Below, in pieces: positions 1 to 9,222 of a stretch of DNA of 64,000 nucleotides (positions are counted from its first letter, which is position 1; each line of letters opens with the position of its first letter). This DNA comes from Bradyrhizobium sp. CCBAU 51765 (GTDB lineage: Bacteria; Pseudomonadota; Alphaproteobacteria; Rhizobiales; Xanthobacteraceae): NCBI RefSeq assembly GCF_015291725.1, contig NZ_CP030038.1, forward strand, positions 7,491,001-7,555,000. Direction: 5' to 3'. The notes below the pieces were generated by a model, which saw only the letters and a list, made by a program, of their open reading frames with translations, searched no databases and had not been told where the DNA came from. The position numbers and the translations under genes were made by a program.

Positions 1-1
1 G

Positions 2-1207
2 GGCGTGGTCATCCTGACATCGCTCGCGATCGGCGCGACCGCGGCGATCTTCGTTTACCTGCTCGAGCCCTATCTGGAGCCGGCACGCGCTTTCGTGCTC
101 GTCACCCCGCTCCTCTTCATGTCGATGGGCCATTTTCTCGCGCGCCCGCACATGCTGGCGCTGCCCGTCATGGTGGCCTTCGTCGGCGGGCTGCTGGCGG
201 CCGCCGATCGGCGTAGCGCGCCGTCCTGGCTGTTGCTGCCCCTGATGGCGCTGTGGGCCAATCTTCACGGCGGCTTCGTCATGGGCCTCGCCCTGATCGG
301 AGCCATCGGCCTCGATGCGATCGCGTCCTGCGATCGCAAGGACCGATTTGCACTGGCGGCGCGCTGGGCCGTGTTCGGCCTTGCCGCGCTCGCCGCAAGC
401 TGCTGCACGCCCTATGGCTGGAACACGCTCCTGGCGTCGACCAAGATCCTCAGCCTCGGCAAGCTGCTCTCGCTGATCTGGGAGTGGATGCCGGCCGACT
501 TCAGCTCGCTCGACCTGTTTGGCGCCAGCCTGCTCGGCTTGATCGCCATCGGCTATTACAGCGGGGTGGTGCTGTCATGGACCCGCATATTCCTGCTGCT
601 CGGGCTGATCTGGGCGGCACTCAACCACGTCAGAAACATCGAGGCCTTCGCGCTGTTGACGCCCCTCGTGCTGGCCAAACCGTTCGCCGAACATTTCGGA
701 GTGACGAGAGCGCTCGCGCTGAAGGGAAGCGAGGCGCGCCCCTCCTTTGCCCTGACCGCAATCGCGGCGCTGGCCATCGTCGCGGCCGGCTGGAGCATCA
801 CGCGGTCCTATGCCACGCCGAGCCGGTATGCGTTCATCGGCAATCAATCGCCAGCGGCCGCGGTCGACATACTCGAAAAACGGCACGCGCAACGGATCTT
901 CAGCACCGCTCCGATCGGCGGCTATCTGATCACCCGCAACATCAAGAGCTTCATCGATGGCCGCGCCGAGCTGTATGGCGAGCAGTTCGTGCTCGACTAT
1001 TTCGATGCCGTCGAAGGCAAGAACGTGGACACCCTGCTGCGCCTGCTCGAGACCTACCGGATCGACGCGACGCTGCTGAACACCACCGTTCCCGCCGCCA
1101 GAATCATGGACCATCTGCCGGGATGGAAGCGGCTCTATGCGGATGATATCGCCGTGGTTCACGTCCGCGACGACGCGCCGGTGCGGTCGCCCTCCGCGTC
1201 ACGCTGA
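2..1207 (+). CDS. Polytopic membrane protein, GT-C-like paralogue 1 (5' partial)
   Basis: The reading frame is open from the left edge, so the start lies outside the window; about 400 residues are visible. It has many hydrophobic segments followed by a soluble tail containing DGRAELYGEQF and ending a little after DDIAVVHVRDD. It aligns throughout with the protein at 2037-3548 and more distantly with 7777-9222; against the first it lacks roughly the first 105 residues. The full-length paralogues have an acidic DxD-type motif in the first loop, as in GT-C glycosyltransferases that use polyprenyl-linked sugars. A role in glycan or glycolipid assembly is inferred from that fold and the glycosyltransferase neighbours. 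I do not recognise a named family. Confidence 0.8.
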   Translation, partial: GVVILTSLAIGATAAIFVYLLEPYLEPARAFVLVTPLLFMSMGHFLARPHMLALPVMVAFVGGLLAAADRRSAPSWLLLPLMALWANLHGGFVMGLALIGAIGLDAIASCDRKDRFALAARWAVFGLAALAASCCTPYGWNTLLASTKILSLGKLLSLIWEWMPADFSSLDLFGASLLGLIAIGYYSGVVLSWTRIFLLLGLIWAALNHVRNIEAFALLTPLVLAKPFAEHFGVTRALALKGSEARPSFALTAIAALAIVAAGWSITRSYATPSRYAFIGNQSPAAAVDILEKRHAQRIFSTAPIGGYLITRNIKSFIDGRAELYGEQFVLDYFDAVEGKNVDTLLRLLETYRIDATLLNTTVPAARIMDHLPGWKRLYADDIAVVHVRDDAPVRSPSASR

Positions 1208-1428
1208 TTGCCGAACGGGACCGTCAGCCTTCGCGCGTTGCGCAAACGAACAGACGGGTGCGGAACCGTTCGCTACGGCCATCCTTTGCGAAGCCTGCGG
1301 CCGGCTCTCAGGTCGCTTTTGCGGCGAAATGTCCGGCTCACGAAATGTCCGGTTCACAATGAGGCGCTGGCGAAGCTGCGTCCAGGATCATGCTCGCTAA
1401 AGCCATCCGGCTGCAGGCGCCTCGTACG

Positions 1429-1456
1429 AAAAAGAGCCCCGCCAGGGACGGGGCTC
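1429..1456 (-). terminator. Rho-independent terminator of the Flp pilin gene
   Basis: A perfect 8-bp stem (GAGCCCCG at 1434-1441 with CGGGGCTC at 1449-1456) has a 7-base loop. Read on the minus strand it is followed by five T residues. It begins 27 bases beyond the pilin stop codon. Confidence 0.85.
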
Positions 1457-1482
1457 TCGAAAATTCGCAGCTCGTCCTGGCC

Positions 1483-1647
1483 TTACTTGAGGCTGGTCGA
1501 GATCGAGGTGAACTTGGTGTTCAGCGTGGTGCCGAGATTGTTGACGACGGTGATGATCGCCAGCGCGATGCCGGCAGCGATCAGGCCGTATTCAATGGCG
1601 GTGGCGCCGGATTCATCCTTCACGAAACGCGCAACGAGGTTCTTCAT
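1483..1647 (-). CDS. Flp family type IVb pilin
   Basis: This 54-residue protein was found directly in the sequence. It starts MKNLVARFVKDESGATAIEYG and continues with one hydrophobic helix (GLIAAGIALAIITVV) and a short polar tail. The G-ATAIEYGLIAAGIA segment is the hallmark of Flp/Fap pilins, which are cleaved by the TadV prepilin peptidase after the conserved Gly and assembled by the Tad secretion machine. The GGAG sequence ahead of the ATG supports the start, and a strong terminator follows. No other tad/cpa genes are in the window, so it is either an orphan pilin or served by a tad locus elsewhere. Usual length for the family. Confidence 0.93.
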   Translation of the reverse strand: MKNLVARFVKDESGATAIEYGLIAAGIALAIITVVNNLGTTLNTKFTSISTSLK

Positions 1648-2036
1648 AGAGTGCTCCAAATGGGTACACGAGGCTTACAACTGATCTGGTCTTTCCGGCT
1701 TCCCAGCGCCGCCCGACCATGGAACCGAACGTAGAGGCAAAGAATTGCGCCGCAGTTAATCCGACTACGTAAACATCGGATGGTTTGCGAGTATTCGCCG
1801 ATGGTAAATCGAAATCCAAAACAACCAGTTAAATTGTCGGGACACGGCCCGGCGCGGCCGATTTACCCGAAGTTATGACCGCCATGGTCCAATGCCGCCC
1901 GCTCGGACTGAAGCGCGATGAGATGACCCGTTCATCGCGCTTCAGGTGATTGTTTGAGCGTGATCTCCTCGGAATACCGCTACGTACTTTCCGGATCATG
2001 CCCGACCCGACGAGAACAACAGGACGACGAGGCGGC
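1648..2036. other. Intergenic region between flp and paralogue 2
   Basis: This 389-base stretch has no convincing gene. It should hold the promoter and leader of the minus-strand pilin gene on its left and the promoter of the plus-strand gene at 2037 on its right. A copy of the intergenic repeat described at 1909-2001 fills the right side. I could not place a clear -35/-10 pair. Confidence 0.6.
1909..2001 (+). repeat. Intergenic palindromic repeat, copy 1
   Basis: This roughly 93-base element begins TGAAGCGCGATG, pairs with CATCGCGCTTCA to form a hairpin, then runs through TTGTTTGAGCGTGATC to end CCGGATCATGC. The same order and mostly the same bases recur at 30472-30570, and a fragment occurs at 6491-6530. 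Dispersed elements of this look are common in Bradyrhizobium intergenic DNA. Confidence 0.8.
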
Positions 2037-3548
2037 ATGTCCCTTTCCCTTGCCAACAGTATCGCGGTTCAGAGCCGCGCGCGGGCTCTGGTGCCCTTGT
2101 GCGTCGGTGCCGGCGCATACCTGTTCTTCCTCTATCTCGGCGACACGCTGCTTCAGGATTCCGACTCGTTCTGGCAGATCAAGATCGGGCAATGGATCCT
2201 CGATCACGGCGCCGTGCCGTACACCGACTTCTACTCTTTCACGCGCACCGGCGAAGCCTGGATCTCGACGTCGTGGCTGTCGCAGGTCTTGTTCGCCTTC
2301 TCCTACACGCACTGGGGCTGGGCGGGCCCCGTCATCATCACCGCGATCGGTGTCGCGCTCACCGCCGCGATCTTCGTCCATTTTCTCGACGCGCAGATCG
2401 AGGCACCGCGCGCGGTGCTGTTCGCGATGCTGGCGCTGCTGCTGTCGATGCATCACGTGCTCGCCCGTCCGCATATTCTGGCGCTGCCCGTCATGGTGGC
2501 GTGGGTCGGCTTGCTGATGGCCGCTGCCGACCGCAAGAGCGCGCCGTCCTGGACCTGGCTCCCCCTGATGGCGCTCTGGGCGAACCTGCACGGCGGCTTC
2601 GTGCTGGGCCTCGCGCTGATCGGTCCGATCTCGCTCGAGGCGGTCGAGCATGCCGAGAAGGGGCGGCGGCTTGCCCTGTTCATGCGCTGGGTGCTGTTCG
2701 GAATCGGTGCGTTGATCGCGAGCTGCTGCACACCCTACGGCTGGCGGACACTGCAAGGCGCGACCAACATCCTCAGCCTCGGCGAGCTGCTGTCGCTGAT
2801 CTTCGAATGGATGCCGGCGAACTTCGCCACGTTCACCTCGTTCGAAGGCGCCCTGCTCGGCCTGATCGCGTTCGGCTATTATCGGGGCCTCGTGCTGTCG
2901 GCGCCCCGGATCTTCCTGATCCTGTTCCTGACCTGGAGCGCGCTGACCCATGTCAGAAGCATCGAGGCATTTGCGTTCCTGGTGCCGCTGGTGCTGGCAA
3001 AGCCGCTCGGCCAGATGTTCCCGCGCCCGGCGCCCGACGCCGCAGATGCCGACCGCTGGCCGGCCCGCCATGTCACTACGCTCGGCGCGCTGATGATCGT
3101 GGCGGCAAGCTGGACCTCGACATCGCTCTATCTGGGACACCACCGCTTCACCTTCACGATGACGCAGACGCCGGTGGCGGCGGTCGATCTGCTCGAGCAA
3201 CGCAAGGTGCGGCGCATCTTCAACGCCTACCAGTTCGGCGGCTATCTGATCTCGCGCGACATCCCTGTCTTCGTCGACGGCCGCGCCGAGCTCTATGGCG
3301 AGAAATTCGTCGTGGACTTCTTCAAGGCGACGGAGGGCAAGAAGCCCGAATTGCTGCCGCGCTTGTTGGATGAGTACAGGATCGACGCGACGCTCCTGGT
3401 CGCTGACGCGCCGGGCCCGCAGATCCTCGACCAGCTCAAGGGCTGGAAGCGGATCTATGCGGACGATATTGCGGTGATCCATGTGCGGGACGACGGGCAG
3501 GCCGGCGTGGCGCCGGGAGCGGAGATCCCGAAGGATGTTCGCAAATGA
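2037..3548 (+). CDS. Polytopic membrane protein, GT-C-like paralogue 2
   Basis: 503 residues. The ATG at 2037 (MSLSLANS) is chosen over an in-frame upstream one because the upstream extension would be translated from the intergenic repeat, and GAGG lies just ahead of 2037. A first membrane helix is followed by a loop with DSDSFWQIKIG, an acidic motif placed as in GT-C glycosyltransferases. Many more membrane segments follow, then a C-terminal soluble domain with VFVDGRAELYGEKFVVDFF. It is the best full-length reference for the three-member family. Its stop overlaps the next start by four bases (ATGA), so the two are probably co-translated. Function is inferred to be sugar transfer at the membrane; the substrate is unknown. 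Confidence 0.85.
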   Translation: MSLSLANSIAVQSRARALVPLCVGAGAYLFFLYLGDTLLQDSDSFWQIKIGQWILDHGAVPYTDFYSFTRTGEAWISTSWLSQVLFAFSYTHWGWAGPVIITAIGVALTAAIFVHFLDAQIEAPRAVLFAMLALLLSMHHVLARPHILALPVMVAWVGLLMAAADRKSAPSWTWLPLMALWANLHGGFVLGLALIGPISLEAVEHAEKGRRLALFMRWVLFGIGALIASCCTPYGWRTLQGATNILSLGELLSLIFEWMPANFATFTSFEGALLGLIAFGYYRGLVLSAPRIFLILFLTWSALTHVRSIEAFAFLVPLVLAKPLGQMFPRPAPDAADADRWPARHVTTLGALMIVAASWTSTSLYLGHHRFTFTMTQTPVAAVDLLEQRKVRRIFNAYQFGGYLISRDIPVFVDGRAELYGEKFVVDFFKATEGKKPELLPRLLDEYRIDATLLVADAPGPQILDQLKGWKRIYADDIAVIHVRDDGQAGVAPGAEIPKDVRK

Positions 3549-4819
3549 GCATGTCCCTTCAACCGCCGATATCCGCTCCGGCGCGTCGCCGGATCGAAAT
3601 CCCCCTGATGTTCCTGCCGGCCTTGTCGATCGCTGCGCTGTTCGGCTGGGGCATCCTGATCTCGACCTTCGTCCATCCCGGACGGATCGGACTGAACCAC
3701 ATCGCCCCCGGCACTGACTGGATGGTGTTCTACGGCGCCATCAGATCGATCCTTGCCGGCAAGCTCGCGCTGGTCCTCGATGCCGAGGCATTCACCGCGC
3801 ATCTCAACCAGTCGTTCGCATCGTGGCTCACGGTGCCCCTGGCGTTCCGCCCGTGGTTCTATCCGCCCAGCTTTCTCGTTCTGCTGCTGCCGTTCGCTCC
3901 GCTCGGTTTTGCCGGCTCCTATGTTGCATTCCAGGCTGCAACCGCAGGCCTCTTGGCTTGGGCGCTTCGCAACCGCGCCGAGCAGCCGCAACTGACGCCC
4001 TACATCATCGCTGCCGTGCTGGTCTCGCCATCCGCATCGCTCAATCTGGCCGACGGACAATGCGCGTTTCTCGTCGCCGCACTGCTGGTGGCGGGCGTCA
4101 GGCTACTCGGACCGCGGCCGCTCCTTGGCGGCGCCATCCTCGGACTCCTGAGCTTCAAGCCGCAATTCTTTCTGCTCGTTCCGTTCGCGCTGCTGGGTCT
4201 GCGCCAATATCGCGGCCTGTGTGCGGCGGCATGCTCGGCATTCGCACTGGCGCTCGCAAGCGTCATGATCTTTGGCATCGAGCTGTGGATTCGGTGGATA
4301 CCACAGGCGTTCAACAATCTGGTCAGCCCTGATGAGAAATGGCTGGCCTATGGCCGCATCTGGGGTCACAGCGTGTGGGCCTGCGCGGTACTGCTGGGCG
4401 TGCCGGAGCGGATCGCCTCGATCCTGCAATTGGGCGCGATCGTATCGAGCGCGGCAGCAACCTTCGTGGCGTTTCGCTTCTCGCTGAACAGCGACAGCAA
4501 GTTGATCGTGTTGCTTGCGGCAACCGTGCTGGCGGCCCCACATTCGGGCCCCTATGATGCGACGCTGCTGGCGGTCGCCATCGTGCTGTGGCTCGCCGCA
4601 TCGATCGATGCGCCGCGCCTTCTCGACTGGCTGATCGGACTCGGCATCTGGATGGTCCCGCTGCTCAGCCCTGCGGTTTATGTACCTGCGGGACGTCTAT
4701 CACCGCTCCTCACCATCGCTCTCATCGGCCTCGCGTTCGGAAGGGTGCATAGCCAGGCGAAGTCTCGCGAGTCGGGAATTCCGCCGCTGTCTTCAACTCG
4801 ATCGACCGCTCGCGATTAG
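3545..4819 (+). CDS. GT87 / DUF2029 family membrane glycosyltransferase-like protein
   Basis: 424 residues with about ten hydrophobic segments. After the first helix comes a periplasmic loop with APGTDWMVFYGA, the TDW-x-FY motif characteristic of GT87 (DUF2029) proteins such as mycobacterial polyprenol-phosphate-mannose mannosyltransferases. The adjacent region with FRPWFYPPSFLVLLLPF also fits the family. The gene overlaps its upstream neighbour by four bases, tying it to the GT-C-like paralogue. It is likely to transfer a sugar from a lipid-linked donor on the periplasmic side; donor and acceptor cannot be read from the sequence. Confidence 0.85.
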   Translation: MSMSLQPPISAPARRRIEIPLMFLPALSIAALFGWGILISTFVHPGRIGLNHIAPGTDWMVFYGAIRSILAGKLALVLDAEAFTAHLNQSFASWLTVPLAFRPWFYPPSFLVLLLPFAPLGFAGSYVAFQAATAGLLAWALRNRAEQPQLTPYIIAAVLVSPSASLNLADGQCAFLVAALLVAGVRLLGPRPLLGGAILGLLSFKPQFFLLVPFALLGLRQYRGLCAAACSAFALALASVMIFGIELWIRWIPQAFNNLVSPDEKWLAYGRIWGHSVWACAVLLGVPERIASILQLGAIVSSAAATFVAFRFSLNSDSKLIVLLAATVLAAPHSGPYDATLLAVAIVLWLAASIDAPRLLDWLIGLGIWMVPLLSPAVYVPAGRLSPLLTIALIGLAFGRVHSQAKSRESGIPPLSSTRSTARD

Positions 4820-4931
4820 GCCCGCGGCCGGGACTCCGTGCAGGCGGCCGGATCCGGGCGGCGGCCGGTCCTTGCAGACGTGACGCAGACAAGACCTCGC
4901 ATACCGCGCTCAGACCCAACGATCCCACGAC

Positions 4932-6494
4932 ATGGTTTCTTCCAACAGGCCGACCTTGACCATTCCGGATCGTCTCCACTCGGACCGATCCCTGGCGATT
5001 GGCGTTCTTGCAGTGCTGGCGGCCGTCTCGTTTCTTCCGGTGCTGCTGACCCCGATCCCCGCGATGGTCGATTATCCCAATCACCTCGCCCGCATGTACA
5101 TTCTGAGCCAGAACGGCACCTCCAACACCAATCCGCACTACGAGGTGGTGTGGGCGTTCTATCCCAATCTCGGGATGGATCTGCTGGTCCCGCAGATGGC
5201 GCGGCTGATGAGCGTCGAGAACGCCACACGGCTGTTTCTGCTGCTGAGCCAATTGCTGGTCGTCGGGGGCGCGCTGCTGCTCGAATGGACCCGAAAGGGA
5301 CGGATTCACCTTGCCGGCTTCGCCGCGCTCGCTTTCCTCTACTGCCTGCCGTTCAGCTGGGGTTTCGTGAATTTCGAGTTCGGACTGGGCCTCGCGCTCT
5401 GGGGCATCGCCGTCTATCTGATGCTGGCAGAACGCCCATGGCAGCTGCGTTTCGCCGCCAACCTGGTCTTCGTCGCTGCGCTGTTCGTGGCGCACTTCTT
5501 TTCACTCGGCATCTACGGCGCGACGCTTGGTCTCTACGAGCTCTGGCGCTTCCGCCATCAGCGAATTGCGTACCCGGTCGCCGCTGCGCGGCTCGTCGCT
5601 CTGGCCCTGCCGGCGCTGGCGCTGTTCGTGGTCATGCATCTGACTGCCGGCTCGATCGGAGGGGAAGGTTCGAGCTGGTTCCTCGGGTTCAAGCCGATTT
5701 GGCCGCTCCGCATCATGAACGGCTACAATTTGACGGCAGCGGCGGCGACCGGGCTGACGCTCGCGATCTTGCTGTACTTCGCCACAAGGCGCGGCATCCT
5801 CAAGCTCGAGCCAGCCGGGATCTGGCTCGCGATCGGCCTTGCGCTGCTGTACCTGGTCATTCCTTCGAGACTGTTCGGAACCTCGTTCGCCGACCTCCGC
5901 ATCATTCCCGCCGCGGCCCTGATCCTGCCCGCCTTCTGCTCGCTGTCGCTGCCCGGCCGAGCGTGGAAAATGGCTGCGCTCGCCGCGATCAGCTGCATCA
6001 TATTGATCAATCTCACCGTCGTCCTCGCGGTGTGGCTGCCTTACCGTACCGAGTATGCGGCCATCATCGAGTCGTTCCGCAAGCTTGATCGCGGCTCGCG
6101 CGTCCTGGTTGGCAGCACCGGCGACAATGGAGATCCGCCCTTCGCCGACCTCACCTCGTATCCGATGTACTATGCGCCGACACTGGCCGTGCACTATGCC
6201 GACGCGTTCGTGATCAATCTCTTCACGGAAACCGGCAAGCAACCCGTACGGACACGCGAGGCCGTGCGCCGTCTTGCGCTGTCCGACGGAGGAATAGTGC
6301 CGTCAGGGCTGCTTGTTGCGATTGCGGCAGGCCAGCCGCCGGCGAACGCCCCGCCCCTCGTCCGCACGTGGTACCGGGACTACGACTATCTCTATTTGGT
6401 TGGGCCGCCTGCCGCGAATCCGCTGCCGGATCTGCTCCAGCTGTTGGACAGTTCGGATCGATTTGTTCTCTATAGGATCCGTCGCCGGTCCTGA
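4932..6494 (+). CDS. Polytopic membrane protein of the glycan cluster, function unknown
   Basis: 520 residues. A first membrane helix is followed by the loop IPAMVDYPNHLARMYIL, then about ten more hydrophobic segments and a soluble C-terminal part of about 150 residues. The topology (acidic first loop, many helices, soluble tail) resembles GT-C transferases, but I do not recognise the family. It lies 112 bases after the GT87 gene on the same strand and before the GT2 gene, so it probably belongs to the same pathway. Its stop codon is supplied by the first bases of a repeat fragment at 6491-6530. Confidence 0.8.
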   Translation: MVSSNRPTLTIPDRLHSDRSLAIGVLAVLAAVSFLPVLLTPIPAMVDYPNHLARMYILSQNGTSNTNPHYEVVWAFYPNLGMDLLVPQMARLMSVENATRLFLLLSQLLVVGGALLLEWTRKGRIHLAGFAALAFLYCLPFSWGFVNFEFGLGLALWGIAVYLMLAERPWQLRFAANLVFVAALFVAHFFSLGIYGATLGLYELWRFRHQRIAYPVAAARLVALALPALALFVVMHLTAGSIGGEGSSWFLGFKPIWPLRIMNGYNLTAAAATGLTLAILLYFATRRGILKLEPAGIWLAIGLALLYLVIPSRLFGTSFADLRIIPAAALILPAFCSLSLPGRAWKMAALAAISCIILINLTVVLAVWLPYRTEYAAIIESFRKLDRGSRVLVGSTGDNGDPPFADLTSYPMYYAPTLAVHYADAFVINLFTETGKQPVRTREAVRRLALSDGGIVPSGLLVAIAAGQPPANAPPLVRTWYRDYDYLYLVGPPAANPLPDLLQLLDSSDRFVLYRIRRRS

Positions 6495-6530
6495 AGCGCG
6501 ATGAGATCGGGATGGATCGTCCTCGTGCGT
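6491..6530 (+). repeat. Fragment of the intergenic repeat
   Basis: It begins CTGAAGCGCGATGAGATC, matching the left end of the repeats at 1909 and 30472, and decays after about 40 bases. The TGA within it is the stop codon of the upstream gene. Confidence 0.6.
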
Positions 6531-6704
6531 TCGGCACAACGTGGACAATCAGGCACCATCCAGCTGCTCCGCCCTTTCGTCTCCGGGTAGTTTAAGCCCG
6601 CGACATGGGCCCCGGAGCAATAGATCCTTAATCGTTGCGACAATGCGACCTTAACCACCGGCGCGCTAGAGTCCCGCTCCTGAAACACAATTGGACTCTT
6701 TCGC

Positions 6705-7700
6705 ATGGCGGCCAGGCCCAGATCGATCCGCTACAGCCTCGTCATCCCCGTATTCAACGAGGAAGCCGTGCTGCCGGTCCTGCTGCGCCGTCTCGAGCTG
6801 GTATTGTCGCGGCTCGACGGGCCGGCAGAAGCGATCTTCGTCGACGACGGCAGCCGCGATTCCAGCTCGATCGTGCTGCAGGCGCTCGCCACGCGCGAGC
6901 CGCGCTATCGCTATATCGGCCTGTCGCGAAATTTCGGTCACCAGGTCGCCATCACCGCCGGTATGGACGCCGCGCAAGGTGACGCGATCATCGTGATGGA
7001 TGCCGACCTGCAGGATCCGCCCGAAGTGATCGAGCAACTGATCGCAAAATGGCAGGAAGGCAACGACGTCGTTCACGCCCGCCGCCTGTCGCGCGAGGGG
7101 GAAAGCCGCTTCAAGCGTGCGACCGCGCATCTGTTCTACCGGCTTCTCGGCAGGATGTCCTCCGTCGGCATCCCCGCCGATGTCGGCGACTTCCGCCTGA
7201 TCGATCGCAAGGTGCTCGACGCCCTTCGGCAGATGCCGGAGCAGGACCGCTTCGTGCGCGGCATGATCGCCTGGCTCGGCTTCCGGCAGGCCGAGGTCGC
7301 CTTCCACCGCCTCGAGCGCGTAGCGGGCGAAACAAAGTACCCGCTATTCAAGATGGTACGGCTTGCGATGAATGCCGCACTTGGCTTTTCCGACCTGCCC
7401 TTGCGGCTGGCGATCTGGTGCGGATTGTCGGTCTCCGGACTCGCAATGCTCTACGGCGGCTGGGTGGTCCTGATGTGGCTCGGCAACGACAGCCACCTCG
7501 TGACCGGCTGGTCCTCGACTATCGTCCTCATGTCGCTGCTGTGTGGAATCAACATGCTGATGACGGGCATCGTGGGGCTCTATGTCGGGCGCATCCACGC
7601 CGAGGTGAAGCGCCGCCCGCTCTACGTGGTGCAGACGCGAGCCGGCTTCGATCGCAACGAGGCGGCGGCCCCACCCGCGATCCACGCTATCAACGAGTGA
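6705..7700 (+). CDS. GT2 family glycosyltransferase, GtrB/DPM1-like
   Basis: 331 residues. The N-terminal GT-A domain shows YSLVIPVFNEE, IFVDDGSRDSS and the DxD-type metal-binding motif MDADLQDPPEVIEQL at about residues 95-110. Two membrane helices near the C terminus (about 230-300) anchor it. This is the layout of GtrB and related enzymes that transfer a sugar from a nucleotide donor to polyprenyl phosphate on the cytoplasmic face. It would supply the lipid-linked donor used by the polytopic GT-C-like proteins around it. Length is normal for the family, and no RBS conflict was seen at the ATG. Confidence 0.93.
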   Translation: MAARPRSIRYSLVIPVFNEEAVLPVLLRRLELVLSRLDGPAEAIFVDDGSRDSSSIVLQALATREPRYRYIGLSRNFGHQVAITAGMDAAQGDAIIVMDADLQDPPEVIEQLIAKWQEGNDVVHARRLSREGESRFKRATAHLFYRLLGRMSSVGIPADVGDFRLIDRKVLDALRQMPEQDRFVRGMIAWLGFRQAEVAFHRLERVAGETKYPLFKMVRLAMNAALGFSDLPLRLAIWCGLSVSGLAMLYGGWVVLMWLGNDSHLVTGWSSTIVLMSLLCGINMLMTGIVGLYVGRIHAEVKRRPLYVVQTRAGFDRNEAAAPPAIHAINE

Positions 7701-7776
7701 CTTGACGACGCGTGACCAGGCGCCGGACGGGCGTGTTGTCCGGAGGCCGATATGTCGGATTCGACACGCCCTTTGC

Positions 7777-9222
7777 CTATCTTTGCGGCGTCTCCCGCCG
7801 CTTGTGCACGACCGCCACGCCGTCGCTGTAGACGCGCTGCCACTCGGGCAGCCGGTCAAGCATCGCTACCGCCGGTGTGTGCGGTGCGAGCAACGTCGCA
7901 CCGATGCGGTATTCCTCCAGCAAGTTGAGAAAATCTCCGAGATCGATCAGCGCCAGGGCACGATTGTAGCGGTCGATGAACGGTCCACCGTACAGTTCGG
8001 CGCGACCATCGATGAAGGTCGGTATGCCGGCAAAGATCAAATAGCCGCCGAAGGAATAGTCGTTGAGCACGGGCCCAGCCTTGGCGAGATCGGCTGCAGC
8101 GATGGCTGCCTGAGGCGTGATGGTCGGAGCCGGCCTGACGTCATGCGCCAGCGCCACTCCGCTCGCCGCGATCAACACGCCGAGCCCGGCCAGAGTGAGG
8201 CCGCGCGACGCAACGGCCGCATCGTCCGCGGCCGCACCGCCGAATCTCCGCCCCAGAGGGGCTGCCAGATAGAGCGGCGCCAGCATGGCCAACAGATCGG
8301 CATTGCGCATCTGCGCCAGCGCGAAATGGAGCAGGCCGAGCACCACAAGGACGCGCACGACCGGCAGCGTCACGCCACGCGAGAGCGCAAAGATTCCAGC
8401 CAGCAGCAGCAGCTCGAAACCGCCGACATGGCCGAAATCCTGCGGTCGCCATTCCGCGATCCAGGCGAGCGCGGGGCCGAGGCCGAGTGTCGTCAGCGGC
8501 ATGAGCAGCGGTTCCGGCCCGTGGGGCGTCAGGCAGGAGGCTGCGACTGCGAGTGCCGTGAAGGGTAGCCACCGCAGCAGCACGCGCGGCCATTCGCTTC
8601 GCTTCTCGCGCAGCAGCGCCTCGAGCCCTGCAGGGCCGATCAGCCCGAGAGCCAGCACTCCACTGCCGTGAAGATTGGCCCACAGCACCAGCAGCGGCAG
8701 GGCCCAGTATGGCGGAGGCCCTCCACGATCCATGCAGCGCACCAGGGCGGCCGCCCAAATCACCATGACCGGCAGGACGAGGACGTGCGGTCGCGCCAGC
8801 ATATGCGGCGCCAACAGGATGACGGCGGCGATCACCATGAGCAGCGTCTGGGTCGGCGAAAGCTCACGCAGCAGGAAAAAGGTCAGCAAGCCAAAGGCGA
8901 GCGCTATCGCCGCCGCGGCGACGACGACGACGCCCGGCCAGCCCGAAATTACGTACGCGGCCGCGTAGATGACCTCAGAGAGCCATTCGAAGGTGATCCA
9001 GGGCGCGCCATGCTTGGAAAACGAAAAGGGATCGCTCGTCGGCAGGGCGCCGTGCGCCATGATCCAGCGCCCGAGCTCGACATGAGAATAGGTGTCGGGA
9101 TCTCCGAGCAGCCGTGGCCCGGCGATGAGCAGCGCCGCATAGACGCTGAGGCCCACCAGCCAAGGGAGCGCTGCACGTGCCGAAAACGGTTGAACCGCGC
9201 TGTGGGCGACCTGGTCAGACAT
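7777..9222 (-). CDS. Polytopic membrane protein, GT-C-like paralogue 3
   Basis: 481 residues, convergent with the GT2 gene. It has the same plan as 2037-3548: a first helix, the loop GDPDTYSHVELGRWI with an acidic DPDT motif, ARPHVLVLPVM, WANLHGSG, many helices, and the tail FIDGRAELYGGPFIDRYN. It is more divergent from the other two copies than they are from each other. A small palindrome AACGC-AA-GCGTT lies at 9238-9249 just upstream of the start. Function as for the paralogues: inferred membrane sugar transfer. Confidence 0.85.
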   Translation of the reverse strand: MSDQVAHSAVQPFSARAALPWLVGLSVYAALLIAGPRLLGDPDTYSHVELGRWIMAHGALPTSDPFSFSKHGAPWITFEWLSEVIYAAAYVISGWPGVVVVAAAAIALAFGLLTFFLLRELSPTQTLLMVIAAVILLAPHMLARPHVLVLPVMVIWAAALVRCMDRGGPPPYWALPLLVLWANLHGSGVLALGLIGPAGLEALLREKRSEWPRVLLRWLPFTALAVAASCLTPHGPEPLLMPLTTLGLGPALAWIAEWRPQDFGHVGGFELLLLAGIFALSRGVTLPVVRVLVVLGLLHFALAQMRNADLLAMLAPLYLAAPLGRRFGGAAADDAAVASRGLTLAGLGVLIAASGVALAHDVRPAPTITPQAAIAAADLAKAGPVLNDYSFGGYLIFAGIPTFIDGRAELYGGPFIDRYNRALALIDLGDFLNLLEEYRIGATLLAPHTPAVAMLDRLPEWQRVYSDGVAVVHKRRETPQR

